Shown here in pieces: positions 44,786 to 54,133 of a stretch of 64,000 bases of DNA (positions are counted from its first letter, which is position 1; each line of letters starts with the position of its first letter). Source of the DNA: Vibrio tetraodonis (GTDB taxonomy: Bacteria > Pseudomonadota > Gammaproteobacteria > Enterobacterales > Vibrionaceae); the NCBI RefSeq assembly GCF_003350295.1, contig NZ_QLYY01000024.1, positions 1 to 64,000 on the forward strand, in the 5' to 3' direction. The notes under the pieces were generated by a model that made no database searches, was not told the DNA's origin, and worked only from the letters and a program-made list of their open reading frames with translations. A program made the translations under genes and the position numbers.

Positions 44786-47700
44786 TTAAAAATCACTAAC
44801 CAACTTTATGGTTATCGTCCTTCCCGGAGCAGGTAAGCCAGTAATAGCGCCGGGTTCTAAGTAGTAAACATTGGTTAAGTTACTGCCGCGAACTTCAAAC
44901 TGGAAATGATCGTTGTAAGCATAACCAATATAAGCGTCCAAAGTGGTGACATCATTGCGCTTGATATAATCATCACTATAACTGCCTTCGGTATAATTAG
45001 CCCGCGCTCCTGTTATTAATTTTTGGTTAAAAAGGCGCGTGCCAATATGCAGACTGCCTGTGATTTCTGGCGGCGATTTAGCCGCCAAATAACTGGTATT
45101 ACTGAATCCTCCTCTTCTGCACTCTTTATATTCTGCAATGCTATAATCAGCTATATCAGACGTGAAGCGCTGTGCTGCTGAGCTCTGATCGCATACTTCA
45201 TTTTCTAGATTGTAAGCAACGGAAAGATCGGAAAAGTAATCACCACTGTCGTAATCTAATTGCAGCTCTAGACCACGCGTGGTCATCTTATCTAGGTTGG
45301 TAAAGCTAGTCGTTGAGAGAAAGGTGTTTCTATCCATCACATCCTCAATGACTTGATCAAAGTAAGTCAATTTAGCGTTGGCATTGTCGAAATAGTGAAT
45401 ATATCCCACTTCCCATAGTATGGAGCGTTCTGGCTTTAGAGGTGATGAGGCTTTAGGTACGGCGGAAAAGCCGACTGTACTTTCAAACATGCTTGGAAAA
45501 CGTAATGATTCTGCGTAGCGAATGTAGCTGCGACTCTCTTCTGTCATCATCCATGTCAATGTGGCAGACGGCATCCATCCCCCATCACTTGATTCAGTAT
45601 TGGTATAGTGACTGATTGATGATGACTCTATCTGGTGCGCGCTACAGCTGCCTTGTACATAATTGGAGTTGCCTGCAGAAGTAATACAAGCATTATCCTG
45701 AGCGCTATATTGCCCTTGTCCATTGGGCTTCCAATCTGAAGTCATCTGTTGAATATAAGAGGTATGCTGCCGTGCTTTTGCTACCTCTTGGTCAATCTTG
45801 GTATTTTGCTCAGCGATTGCGTTATTCAAATTTTGCTGAGCGATACCGCGGGCCGAATGACCTGAGGGCAATTTAGTGAATATGGTTTGCCACTTTATGA
45901 TCTCTGCATTGGTTTGACTGCGAATGGAGTTTTCTACACCAGAAAGATACGCATCGCGATTTTCATCTGTAATGGGAATATTTAGCTGATAGGTGAGGTT
46001 ATAGCCATCTCGCTTAATTTGCTCCAATTTTTTAGTATCTCCGGCGGCAAGGCGACTTTTAACATAGTTATCAATACTTTTGTAATAGCCATAGCGAAGG
46101 CCAGCATTGAAAATAAAGCTATCACTGGCGCGCCACTCTATATTGGTGCTGGCAGTATATTCTGTTCGCTCACCGGCGCGCACGACTTCATATTCTTGTA
46201 TTGCCGTATTTAGATCACCTTTAGGGGCGAGCTGATGGTATTGATAACGCCCTGAAAGGGTGACGTCAACATCACTACCAAAACGCATTTTATTACTAAA
46301 ATTCATACCATAACGGTCTTCTTCCGTATTGATATGAGCGAGGTTTTTGATAGCGGAAGTAGCGCTCGATGCGTAGTTGGGTGAACCAGAGCCGACATTA
46401 GATCCAATATTGGACATAGTTGCCCATAGATTAGAGGAGAAATCGATGTAAGGGTTATCGGGCTGAGAACGCAGTTTAAGGTTATAGGCTTGCAATTGAA
46501 CTTCGTTTAGCGGCCACTGAGCCAAACCTGACAAATAACGAGTTTCTGCACGATCGGCAAGAATCCCGCCGTGAATCGTTTGAGTATAACGCCCTCCGAG
46601 CTCTATTTTGGTAGAAGGGCTAAGGTTAAACGCAAACTTTCCGAGTATGGATTCCATTTCAGAAGAAGTGTTGGGTACTTCTTGACCTGGGTAATATACT
46701 CTTGCCAAATGTTCTGGCTGAATAAAAAGTCTACGGTTGTCTATTTCTTGAGACTCGTCCCCATCTAAAGGTTGGTTATAAAACCCAGAGTGGTTTTTGC
46801 CAGCAAAATAATTCCCTCTGTTGCGATATGCATACGCAGTTAACCATTCATAGTTTGGTTTGATACCTGATATTGCCAATCGATAGGCAACATCTTCACC
46901 GTTTAGTGGGTTATTGTCTTGCTGTTGTTCTGGATACACGATTAAAGCTGGGTCTGTGTAAATTAAGTCAGAAGGCGCTATGTTTGCGTATTCGGGAACG
47001 GTATTGAACACCTGTCCAGTATATAATCTGGGCTCTCGAGGTTTTGTTGAGTTGCTGCTACTCTCACCAATAAACTCCATACCAAAGGTCTCTCCCTCAG
47101 GTACGATATCTCTGGCTGACAAGGTTGTAATTTCAACCGCACCGCCGACAGAAGTATTCACATTTGGGTTAATTTGTGCCCCTTTGTGAATGGTCATCCC
47201 GCCAATCAAACTTGGATCGAGAAAGCTGCGATTTGATGCACTTCGATACCCGTTATCTACCGTGATAGCCTGCTCAGTACCATCTATAATAACTGGGACT
47301 CGACCTGGGACTCGACCTGGGCCTTGAACACCACGAATACTGGGGTCAATACCACCACCATTTCTCGCATCGCCACTAAATACATTCGCCATCCCCTTGA
47401 ATAGGTCTGCACTGTCTGAGCCTTTAAAGCGCTCAATTTCCTCTTTACCTCGATATTCAGTTGAAACATCTTGATCGTATACATTGGTTTGGCCAAGTTC
47501 GTCTCGATTCATATCAGACTCAAAACGTGTTCCAACGTCAATCGCTTCTAATGACCATTGATCATTGCTATTGACTACATATGAACCATCATTTTGTTTC
47601 TCAGCACTGAGTCCAATATCAGCAAGCAAGATGCTAAATGCTTCATCAGGCTGATAGTCCCCTTGCAATCCCATGCTGAACATTTCTCGGCTGAGATTGG

Positions 47701-47875
47701 CGTTGATCGAATACTGGATGTCGGCTTGCAGAGCAAACTCATTTAGCACTGTGTCTGCCTCACCAGCTGCGATATCAAAGTACTGAGCCTGAGCACAAAA
47801 GGTCACCAAAGTTCCTAAACTAAGCTGGGTACTTCGAGTGATGTATAGACGACGGGAAAGGGTGGAAAACTGCAC
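44786..47875 (-). CDS. TonB-dependent outer-membrane receptor with signalling (STN) domain
   Basis: The 1029-aa FecA-like protein has a signal peptide, an N-terminal secretin/TonB short domain (FDIAAGEADTVLNEFALQAD through AFSILLADIGLSAE, about 33-105) for signalling to FecR, a plug domain (IRGVQGPGRVPGRVPVIIDG, VGGAVEITTLSARD) and a 22-strand-type barrel ending in an aromatic residue (ITIKLVSDF). Ligand is unknown; size and domains suit a haem or siderophore receptor. With fecR and fecI homologues directly upstream it forms a cell-surface signalling unit. The plug carries a 12-bp tandem duplication. Confidence 0.9.
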   Translation of the reverse strand: MQFSTLSRRLYITRSTQLSLGTLVTFCAQAQYFDIAAGEADTVLNEFALQADIQYSINANLSREMFSMGLQGDYQPDEAFSILLADIGLSAEKQNDGSYVVNSNDQWSLEAIDVGTRFESDMNRDELGQTNVYDQDVSTEYRGKEEIERFKGSDSADLFKGMANVFSGDARNGGGIDPSIRGVQGPGRVPGRVPVIIDGTEQAITVDNGYRSASNRSFLDPSLIGGMTIHKGAQINPNVNTSVGGAVEITTLSARDIVPEGETFGMEFIGESSSNSTKPREPRLYTGQVFNTVPEYANIAPSDLIYTDPALIVYPEQQQDNNPLNGEDVAYRLAISGIKPNYEWLTAYAYRNRGNYFAGKNHSGFYNQPLDGDESQEIDNRRLFIQPEHLARVYYPGQEVPNTSSEMESILGKFAFNLSPSTKIELGGRYTQTIHGGILADRAETRYLSGLAQWPLNEVQLQAYNLKLRSQPDNPYIDFSSNLWATMSNIGSNVGSGSPNYASSATSAIKNLAHINTEEDRYGMNFSNKMRFGSDVDVTLSGRYQYHQLAPKGDLNTAIQEYEVVRAGERTEYTASTNIEWRASDSFIFNAGLRYGYYKSIDNYVKSRLAAGDTKKLEQIKRDGYNLTYQLNIPITDENRDAYLSGVENSIRSQTNAEIIKWQTIFTKLPSGHSARGIAQQNLNNAIAEQNTKIDQEVAKARQHTSYIQQMTSDWKPNGQGQYSAQDNACITSAGNSNYVQGSCSAHQIESSSISHYTNTESSDGGWMPSATLTWMMTEESRSYIRYAESLRFPSMFESTVGFSAVPKASSPLKPERSILWEVGYIHYFDNANAKLTYFDQVIEDVMDRNTFLSTTSFTNLDKMTTRGLELQLDYDSGDYFSDLSVAYNLENEVCDQSSAAQRFTSDIADYSIAEYKECRRGGFSNTSYLAAKSPPEITGSLHIGTRLFNQKLITGARANYTEGSYSDDYIKRNDVTTLDAYIGYAYNDHFQFEVRGSNLTNVYYLEPGAITGLPAPGRTITIKLVSDF
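47294..47317. repeat. 12-bp tandem duplication inside the receptor plug
   Basis: TGGGACTCGACC occurs twice in tandem, followed by TGGG. In the protein this gives PGRVPGRVP where relatives have one PGRVP, adding four residues next to the IDG strand of the plug. The frame is kept. Confidence 0.85.
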
Positions 47876-47996
47876 ACATACTTCCTTAACTCAATGGTTT
47901 ATCCGTGACTACACCGAGTGAGAAAGGAAAAGCCTCAACAAATTATTATAATAATCAGCAAACTAAGTGAGAAAGCCGTTATATAAATGAGTTAAG

Positions 47997-48944
47997 CTAC
48001 TCGCTTAACTTACGGGAAATAGTGACCCAGAATCGAGTCCTAAAGCGGACTTGAATTGGTAAAATTTTACCTAGATTTTGAAGGGTTGTGTCTGTATCAC
48101 GTATCGAATAAATACCGGAAATTCTTAAATCGGATAAATCAGATTCAATGTTTACTACACCTCTTCTGTAACGTGAAATCTCGGCTAAAAACTCATTTAA
48201 AGGCATGTCTAAAACCTCTATTTTACCCTGTGTCCATAGAACTTCATTCGCTAGTAAAGGCTTCTTAATATAATAATTCTTGGAGCTAAATGTACTTTTT
48301 TGTCCAGCCTCAAGGTATTGATTATTTGAAGCTTTGGTAGCTCTATTCATGACTTGACCCTCAAATACGCTGACTCGGGTTGTGTCCTGTTCCAGTCTCA
48401 CGCTAAACACGGTCCCTAAAGGGGTAACAAGGCCTTGTGGCGTCAATACATAAAAAGGAGTGAGATGGTGACTCGTTGTTACCATGACTTCTCCCTCAAT
48501 AAGGTGAAGTACTCTTTGACTCTGGGTGAAATCGACCCTAATACGGCTCGAGGTATTAAGTACGACTAGAGTTCCATCTGAAAGAGTAATGGGCTTAATC
48601 TCACCTTTTGTACTGGCATACTCACTTTCTCCTTTAGATATAGATGCATCATTTGTCAGGATTAAACTCATGGCCGCAATAGAAACGCCACTCCAAACCA
48701 GTATTTGTCGACGGGATAGGCCTTGACGATACTGACTTAAAATGACTTTTCCAACTTTAGGGTCTGATAGAGAGGTCAACTTTTTTTGTACGGACTCTAA
48801 CTGTCGCCAAGCATAATCGTTATCAGGTTCACGACTACGCCAAAGCTCAAACGCGCGCTTATCTTCCTCTGTAACCTCTTCAGACAGCATGCGGGCCATC
48901 CAAAGTGAAGCCTGTTTAATCGATTTTCTTGATGCCTTTTCCAC
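47997..48944 (-). CDS. FecR-like anti-sigma factor
   Basis: The 315-aa inner-membrane protein has a cytosolic N-terminal DUF4880/anti-sigma part (QASLWMARMLSEEVTEEDKRAFELWRS), one membrane helix (ILVWSGVSIAAMSLIL, about 81-96) and a periplasmic FecR domain (LSDGTLVVLNTSSRIRV, LVTPLGTVFSVRLEQDTTRV). It receives the signal from the receptor STN domain and releases the sigma factor. Two bases separate it from the sigma gene. Confidence 0.9.
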   Translation of the reverse strand: MEKASRKSIKQASLWMARMLSEEVTEEDKRAFELWRSREPDNDYAWRQLESVQKKLTSLSDPKVGKVILSQYRQGLSRRQILVWSGVSIAAMSLILTNDASISKGESEYASTKGEIKPITLSDGTLVVLNTSSRIRVDFTQSQRVLHLIEGEVMVTTSHHLTPFYVLTPQGLVTPLGTVFSVRLEQDTTRVSVFEGQVMNRATKASNNQYLEAGQKSTFSSKNYYIKKPLLANEVLWTQGKIEVLDMPLNEFLAEISRYRRGVVNIESDLSDLRISGIYSIRDTDTTLQNLGKILPIQVRFRTRFWVTISRKLSE

Positions 48945-48946
48945 TG

Positions 48947-49465
48947 TTAATCCAAATTGCCGATTGAGGCCAAGATACAGGATTGTAATGCTCTAGCAAC
49001 ATACTTTTCCACCGAGGAAATGGATACATTAAGACACTGCGCGATCTCTTTGTAACTTAACCCTTCGACTTGCCTTAAGATCAGAGCCTGCCTTACTTTA
49101 AAAGGCATTTTATGCAACATGGCATCAACTTCTACCAGCATGTTAATCATTATGACTTTATCTTCTGTTGATACAGCAAATTCTGAAGGTTGCTGCTCTA
49201 ACATATCAAGATAAGCAGATTCAATACGCTTGCGGCGATAGAGATCTACCACTAGGCCCTTAGCAATATGAGTTAAGTAACGACGAGAATCTTGGCGTGG
49301 TGGCAACTTTCGGCTGACCATTAAACGAACATAGGTGTCTTGAACTAAATCGGCTGAAACCTGAGGACAGGTGAGTCTCCTCTGAATAAATAAGGAAAGC
49401 CAGCTATGGTGCTCACGATACATACTATCCACTTCGCTGGCATCTGTGATATTTAAAGCCGTCAT
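48947..49465 (-). CDS. FecI-like ECF sigma factor
   Basis: The 172-aa protein has sigma region 2 (DLVQDTYVRLMVS, RYLTHIAKGLVVDLYRRKR) and region 4 (MPFKVRQALILRQVEGLSYK followed by EIAQCLNVSISSVEKYV). It would direct transcription of the downstream receptor gene when the receptor binds its ligand. Order sigma-antisigma-receptor is that of fecI-fecR-fecA. Confidence 0.9.
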   Translation of the reverse strand: MTALNITDASEVDSMYREHHSWLSLFIQRRLTCPQVSADLVQDTYVRLMVSRKLPPRQDSRRYLTHIAKGLVVDLYRRKRIESAYLDMLEQQPSEFAVSTEDKVIMINMLVEVDAMLHKMPFKVRQALILRQVEGLSYKEIAQCLNVSISSVEKYVARALQSCILASIGNLD

Positions 49466-49770
49466 AATTTACACCTATTTCTGAAACCATATACAACCAA
49501 ATGAAAGCCAGTATCACTATAATTTATATATAATCAATAGGTGTTTGTAATAAATATGAAATTGAGTTTTTTATCGGTATTTTTATGACGATATTAGCAT
49601 AGGGCTTTACACTTAAAGGTTTTAAGAATATCTGTTTCTCTGTTATCTAAAAGAAATGTTGTCTTAGTGCTGTAATTTTGATCTCTGTTGATGAGGTTTA
49701 CTTGCCATGTCTAAAAGATGAGCTGTCACAGTAAAGATTTTTATCCTTCATCTTGTTTGTTTGGCTCCAA
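49466..49770. other. Intergenic region upstream of the sigma factor
   Basis: This 305-base AT-rich region separates the leftward sigma gene from the rightward TetR remnant. It should contain the sigma promoter. I looked for a Fur box and saw only an AT-rich stretch (ATAATTTATATATAATCA near 49519-49536), which is not a convincing match. Confidence 0.5.
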
Positions 49771-50358
49771 ATAGGTCGTAAACATGATAGAGTGACGGCA
49801 TCGGCCAAAATTGCCGATATTGCCGAGAGCTATATTCAAAGCCGAGGATTTAATGGTTTTAGCTTTCGCGATATTTAAAATGAGCTTGGCATTAAAACAG
49901 CCAGCATTCATTATTACTTCAAAACCAAGCAAGACTTAGCCAAGGTGGTGTTTGAGCACTATCTTAAGCGCTATGGCGCTCAATTAAACAATATTGACCA
50001 GCAACAGGGTACTGTAGCAGCTAAGCTAAGTGCTTTGGTCGAAGTGTTTGTGAATGTACGAGACAGTAACAAGTTGTGTCTCTGTGGTATGTATACCTCA
50101 GATATTTCCTCGCTCGCGGAGGAAGTTACTCTACCGCTCAATAGCTTTGTTGAAATGAATGAAAGATGGATTGCGCGTGTGGTAGAACAAGGTGTTAAAG
50201 ACGGTGACTTTATTGATGCATTCGACTCAAAAGTCTATGCTCGGCTGTTCTTTACCTCTATGGAGGGTAGTATGCTGTTATCTCAATTTCAGACATCTGC
50301 TTATATTCAAAGTGTTAGGCATGGATTACTAAGCCATATTGTAAAAACAAAGCAGTAA
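49771..50358 (+). pseudogene. TetR-family regulator interrupted by a stop codon
   Basis: Read through one stop, the frame encodes a full TetR protein: GRKHDRVTASAKIADIAES, SRGFNGFSFRDI, stop, NELGIKTASIHYYFKTKQDL and a ligand domain to 50358. The TAA at 49876 sits where the helix-turn-helix normally has a Gln or similar residue (CAA to TAA). The expected start codon also appears as ATA at 49771; a GTG at 49792 exists. The downstream 137 residues remain open from an ATG at 49945. The DNA-binding half is therefore unlikely to be made. Confidence 0.8.
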
Positions 50359-50607
50359 AAATTCAGCCTCCTCCTATTGACGGCTTTCCTCTGACTATAG
50401 CGGTAAGCCTTCATGTCTCTCAGCTTTCCCACGCTAATCCGTTACCTGGCAAAAAATTTCATCGATTATCCCTATTGATTCTATTGTTGTTTCCCATTAA
50501 ACAAACTTAACCATTGAAGATATAGTGTTTTTCGGGCGGAAAAGGGCTTTTGAGTATCTATTGACTACTCGATGAGTCAATGGGTTAGCATGCATTGGAG
50601 AGCAGCC

Positions 50608-52122
50608 ATGCAGATGTCAAAAATATCTTTGTTTATTACAGTGGGCGTGTTTAGCGCATCGATACAAGCGCAAACTCTGACAAGAGATAATGGCGCACCA
50701 GTTGGAGACAATCAGAATTCAATCGTTGCTGGAGAAAACGGCAGCGTATTATTGCAAGACGTTCATCTTATCCAGAAGCTTCAGCGCTTTGCCAGAGAAC
50801 GCATCCCAGAGCGTGTAGTCCATGCACGTGGTACAGGGGCTCATGGTGAGTTTGTTGCCTCAGGTGATTTTAGTCAGCTGACTGCATCGGCTCCTTTTAC
50901 CGAAAGTGGTAAGGTGACAGCTGTATTTGTGCGCTTCTCGACAGTGGTTCACTCAAAAGGCTCCCCTGAAACCCTTCGCGATCCACGTGGTTTTGCTACC
51001 AAGTTTTACACTGAGCAAGGTAACTGGGACCTAGTGGGTAATAACCTACCAGTGTTTTTTATCCGTGATTCAATTAAATTTCCGGATATGGTGCATTCTC
51101 TCAAACCATCGCCCGTGACCAATGTTCAGGACCCAAACCGATTTTTTGATTTCTTTAGTCATGAGCCAAGCTCAACCAATATGTTAACTTGGGTATATAG
51201 TAATCTTGGTACGCCTGCTAGTTACCGCACCATGAATGGTTTTGGTGTCCACGCTTACAAATGGATTAACACCCAAGGTGATGTTAATTATGTAAAGTTT
51301 GAGTGGAAGAGTCAGCAAGGTGTAGAGAGCCTACGCCCAAATGAAGTAGGTAAAGTGCAAAGTCAGGACTTTAATCATCTGACTAATGATTTATATACTG
51401 AAATCAGTCGAGGTAACTACCCGAAATGGGATTTGTACGTAAAGGTTCTGTCTCCAGAAGAGCTCAGTAAACTCGACTATAACGGTCTTGATGCGACTAA
51501 AGTTTGGCTTAATGTACCGGATAAAAAAGTTGGCACTATGACGCTTAACCGTATACCTGAAAATTTCTTTCTAGATACCGAGCAGTCAGCCTTTGCGCCG
51601 TCAAACCTTATTCCGGGAATAGAGCCATCTGAAGATCGTCTGTTGCAAGGCCGTTTGTTTGCTTACGCTGACACTCAGCTCTACCGCTTAGGTGCAAATC
51701 TATTTCAATTGCCAGTCAATCGTCCGCTCGCGACGGTGAATAATCACAACCAAAATGGCCTAAGTAATAATGCTAAACAGGCAAATGGGGATGTGAATTA
51801 TGAGCCGAGTCGCCAACTCGATTTGTCTGAAGATACGCAATTTAAAGCGGTTCAAACTCCTTTGTCTGGCACTGTGATTCAAAAGGCAATCAGCAATCCT
51901 CGTGATTATTATCAAGCTGGTGTTTTATATCGCAGTATGAGCTATCAAGATCAAAGCGATCTGATTGCTAACTTGGCTGGTGATTTAAACCAAGTTTTAG
52001 ATAAAGACGTTAAGGAAACTATGGTCAGCTTCTTCTATCGCGCAGATAAAGACTATGGGACGCGCCTTGCCAAGGCGACTCATACCGACCTTACGAGTGT
52101 TAAAAGTAAAGCCATGATGTAG
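50608..52122 (+). CDS. Exported haem catalase
   Basis: The 504-aa enzyme dismutates hydrogen peroxide. A signal peptide (ISLFITVGVFSASIQA) precedes the catalase core. The catalytic His is in VVHARGTGAHG (about residue 72), the Asn region in PVFFIRDSIKFPD, and the haem-ligand Tyr in RLFAYADTQLYRLG. I chose the ATG at 50608 with GGAGAG upstream; an in-frame ATG at 50572 is less likely. An ankyrin gene follows at 88 bases, the katB-ankB arrangement of Pseudomonas. The periplasmic location is inferred from the signal. Confidence 0.92.
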   Translation: MQMSKISLFITVGVFSASIQAQTLTRDNGAPVGDNQNSIVAGENGSVLLQDVHLIQKLQRFARERIPERVVHARGTGAHGEFVASGDFSQLTASAPFTESGKVTAVFVRFSTVVHSKGSPETLRDPRGFATKFYTEQGNWDLVGNNLPVFFIRDSIKFPDMVHSLKPSPVTNVQDPNRFFDFFSHEPSSTNMLTWVYSNLGTPASYRTMNGFGVHAYKWINTQGDVNYVKFEWKSQQGVESLRPNEVGKVQSQDFNHLTNDLYTEISRGNYPKWDLYVKVLSPEELSKLDYNGLDATKVWLNVPDKKVGTMTLNRIPENFFLDTEQSAFAPSNLIPGIEPSEDRLLQGRLFAYADTQLYRLGANLFQLPVNRPLATVNNHNQNGLSNNAKQANGDVNYEPSRQLDLSEDTQFKAVQTPLSGTVIQKAISNPRDYYQAGVLYRSMSYQDQSDLIANLAGDLNQVLDKDVKETMVSFFYRADKDYGTRLAKATHTDLTSVKSKAMM

Positions 52123-52209
52123 GAATAAATTTTGGCCTGCGGGAGGTGTATCTGCTCTTTTCTGCCCGAAAATCAGGGCTCCCACAGGCCATTTTTATAG
52201 GGAAAGCAA

Positions 52210-52674
52210 ATGAAAACACTAGTATTACTAAGCTCAGTTCTTTTCTCGGTCAGCCTGTCATTTAACTTACTAGCCGCAGAAACTAAGGTGGAAGAAGAAT
52301 ACCAAGCTTTGGTGGAGCTATTTTTTGATGCTGCACGAGTTGGTGACAATGAGGTGCTAGAGACGTTTGTATCGCAGGGGTTTCCGGTTGACCAACGCAA
52401 CAATCAGAGCTATACCGCCTTGATGGTAGCTGCTTACAGTGGTAATAAAGAAAGTGTGCGCTTACTTTTGGACTCCGGTGCTAATGCCTGTTTGCAAGAT
52501 AAACGCGGTAACACTGCTCTAATGGGCGCTCTGATAAAACGTGAAATCAGTATTGCTAGCGATCTCTACCAAGCTAAATGCTCGCCAGAGCTACGTAATA
52601 AGGCGGGGCTAAATTTGCAAGAGTTTGCTCAAATCTACGGCCAGTCTAAGGTGTTGCAGTCTTTGCAAAACTAA
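52210..52674 (+). CDS. Periplasmic ankyrin-repeat protein (AnkB-like)
   Basis: The 154-aa protein has a signal peptide (LVLLSSVLFSVSLSFNLLA) and three ankyrin repeats, including NQSYTALMVAAYSGNKESVR and RGNTALMGALIKREI. In Pseudomonas aeruginosa the ankyrin protein AnkB supports activity of the neighbouring catalase KatB. The placement directly after an exported catalase suggests the same partnership here. Confidence 0.88.
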   Translation: MKTLVLLSSVLFSVSLSFNLLAAETKVEEEYQALVELFFDAARVGDNEVLETFVSQGFPVDQRNNQSYTALMVAAYSGNKESVRLLLDSGANACLQDKRGNTALMGALIKREISIASDLYQAKCSPELRNKAGLNLQEFAQIYGQSKVLQSLQN

Positions 52675-52754
52675 TCACCCATTTCAATGGACTGCGTGAT
52701 AATATTTACTAATAGCTCTTGTTTAGCTGTACTTATAAAAAGATTTAATATTGT

Positions 52755-52782
52755 ACACGCCCTTTGGTAAAGGGCGTGTTTT
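52755..52782. terminator. Bidirectional terminator between ankyrin and haem-binding genes
   Basis: The long stem ACACGCCCTTT/AAAGGGCGTGT with a 3-base loop is followed by TTT on the plus strand. It separates two convergent genes. Confidence 0.85.
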
Positions 52783-52789
52783 ACAGTCA

Positions 52790-53296
52790 TTACAGTACTG
52801 TTTTAATTGCGCTTTCTGCGCAGGCTGTATCTAAGTGACCACCCGGTGCGCCGCCTACGCCAATAGCTCCTACTATGGCATTGTTAATTTGGACTGGCAC
52901 ACCTCCTGCCAAGAACAGTAAGTTGTCATCCATGTTTTGCAGTGGCTGAAGGATAGGTTTGTCGGCGATCAGATTCATCAGATTCCCAGAAGGCTGTTTC
53001 ATACTTGCCACGGTAAAGGCTTTTTTGCGCGAGCTTTCTAGAGTGTGAACGCCTGCACCATCAGAGCGCAGCTGAGCAAGTACGTTACCGGACAGGTCAA
53101 CTACAGTTGCTGTCACTTTATATCCATCAAGCTCACACTTATGCACGGCTTCCTTAACCAGCGAGAATGCCGCTGTTGAAGAAATTTGATTAACAGAAAC
53201 AGTTTGGTTTTTGTCTGCCGCTGCAGAGCCAAAAGATAGGGCAGCAGAGAACAGACCAAGAGTAGTAATTAGCGCGTTTTGTTTTAAGTTTTTCAT
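52790..53296 (-). CDS. GlcG/HbpS-family haem-binding protein, exported
   Basis: The 168-aa protein has a signal peptide (ALITTLGLFSAALSFGSAAA) and the GlcG/HbpS domain (GYKVTATVVDLSGNVLAQLR, GGVPVQINNAIVGAIGVGGA, CAESAIKTVL). The ATG at 53296 has GGAG 6 bases upstream and is preferred over the upstream TTG or ATG at 53314. In Streptomyces, HbpS is an extracellular haem- and redox-responsive protein that tunes a two-component system controlling a catalase. Here it is divergent from a two-component system and next to a catalase. Confidence 0.85.
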   Translation of the reverse strand: MKNLKQNALITTLGLFSAALSFGSAAADKNQTVSVNQISSTAAFSLVKEAVHKCELDGYKVTATVVDLSGNVLAQLRSDGAGVHTLESSRKKAFTVASMKQPSGNLMNLIADKPILQPLQNMDDNLLFLAGGVPVQINNAIVGAIGVGGAPGGHLDTACAESAIKTVL

Positions 53297-53458
53297 AATG
53301 ACTCCATCTAACACATTGTTGTTATCAACACCGTCAGACTACCAAGAACACTATTACCAGAAGCTTGCCCAAAGATTACAAAAATGTAATCTAGATGAAA
53401 TTCACCAACTATTGTTGATAAAGTAGATTGATACAAGCGCTATCAAAGTGAAAGGCTA

Positions 53459-54133
53459 ATGAAAATATTGTTGATAGAAGATGATGCTCATATCGCCCGT
53501 TTCCTGCTTAACGGGTTCCAGCAAGAGGGGTGCACAGTAACCCATACGGTTAATGGTGTGGACGGACTGCACGAAGCTAGCACGGAATCTTATGACGTGA
53601 TTATCCTAGATCTGATGTTACCGCTGAAAACAGGTTTTGAAGTACTCGAACAGTATCGAGGCCAAGGGTATACAACACCAATTATTATTCTCAGCGCAAA
53701 ACATTCGGTGGAGGAAAGAGTCGTTGGGTTAAAAGCTGGCGCGGATGACTATTTAGTTAAGCCTTTCGCTTTCCCCGAGCTTTTAGCGCGGTGTCAGTCG
53801 CTCTTTCGCCGAGGAAAGCAAAGCTCACCTCAGTCTTATGAGCTGAAATATTATGATCTGACTTTGGATTTGATGAAACATTCATTGGTGAGGGCGGGTA
53901 AGGCTATCGCTTTAAACCAGCGAGAGTTTGTATTAATGAAGCTTTTACTGGAGAACCCAGAGGTGGTGTTGTCAAAAACTGCGATATTAGAGCAAGTTTG
54001 GGGGCATCAATTTGATCCTCAAACCAATGTGGTTGATGTGTTGGTTTGCCGCTTAAGAAGTAAGGTTGATAAGGGTTTTGACAAACCGCTGATTCACACA
54101 CTGAGAGGAGTTGGCTATGTCCTCAAGTCGTAA
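53459..54133 (+). CDS. OmpR-family response regulator
   Basis: The 224-aa regulator has a receiver domain with phospho-acceptor Asp51 (VIILDLMLP) and Lys101 (YLVKPFAF), then a winged-helix output domain (REFVLMKLLLENPEVVLSKT, VDVLVCRLRSKVD, LRGVGYVL). It overlaps the sensor kinase gene by 17 bases. The HbpS-like gene is divergent with 162 bases between the starts, so that region may contain its operator. Confidence 0.92.
   Translation: MKILLIEDDAHIARFLLNGFQQEGCTVTHTVNGVDGLHEASTESYDVIILDLMLPLKTGFEVLEQYRGQGYTTPIIILSAKHSVEERVVGLKAGADDYLVKPFAFPELLARCQSLFRRGKQSSPQSYELKYYDLTLDLMKHSLVRAGKAIALNQREFVLMKLLLENPEVVLSKTAILEQVWGHQFDPQTNVVDVLVCRLRSKVDKGFDKPLIHTLRGVGYVLKS

Noticed and set aside
46019..47189. 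Several short plus-strand frames opposite the TonB-dependent receptor
   Set aside because: They are antisense shadows of a well-supported 1029-aa gene.
49466..49770. Fur box upstream of the FecI-like sigma factor
   Set aside because: Only AT-rich sequence is present; no stretch matches the 19-bp GATAATGATAATCATTATC pattern well enough.
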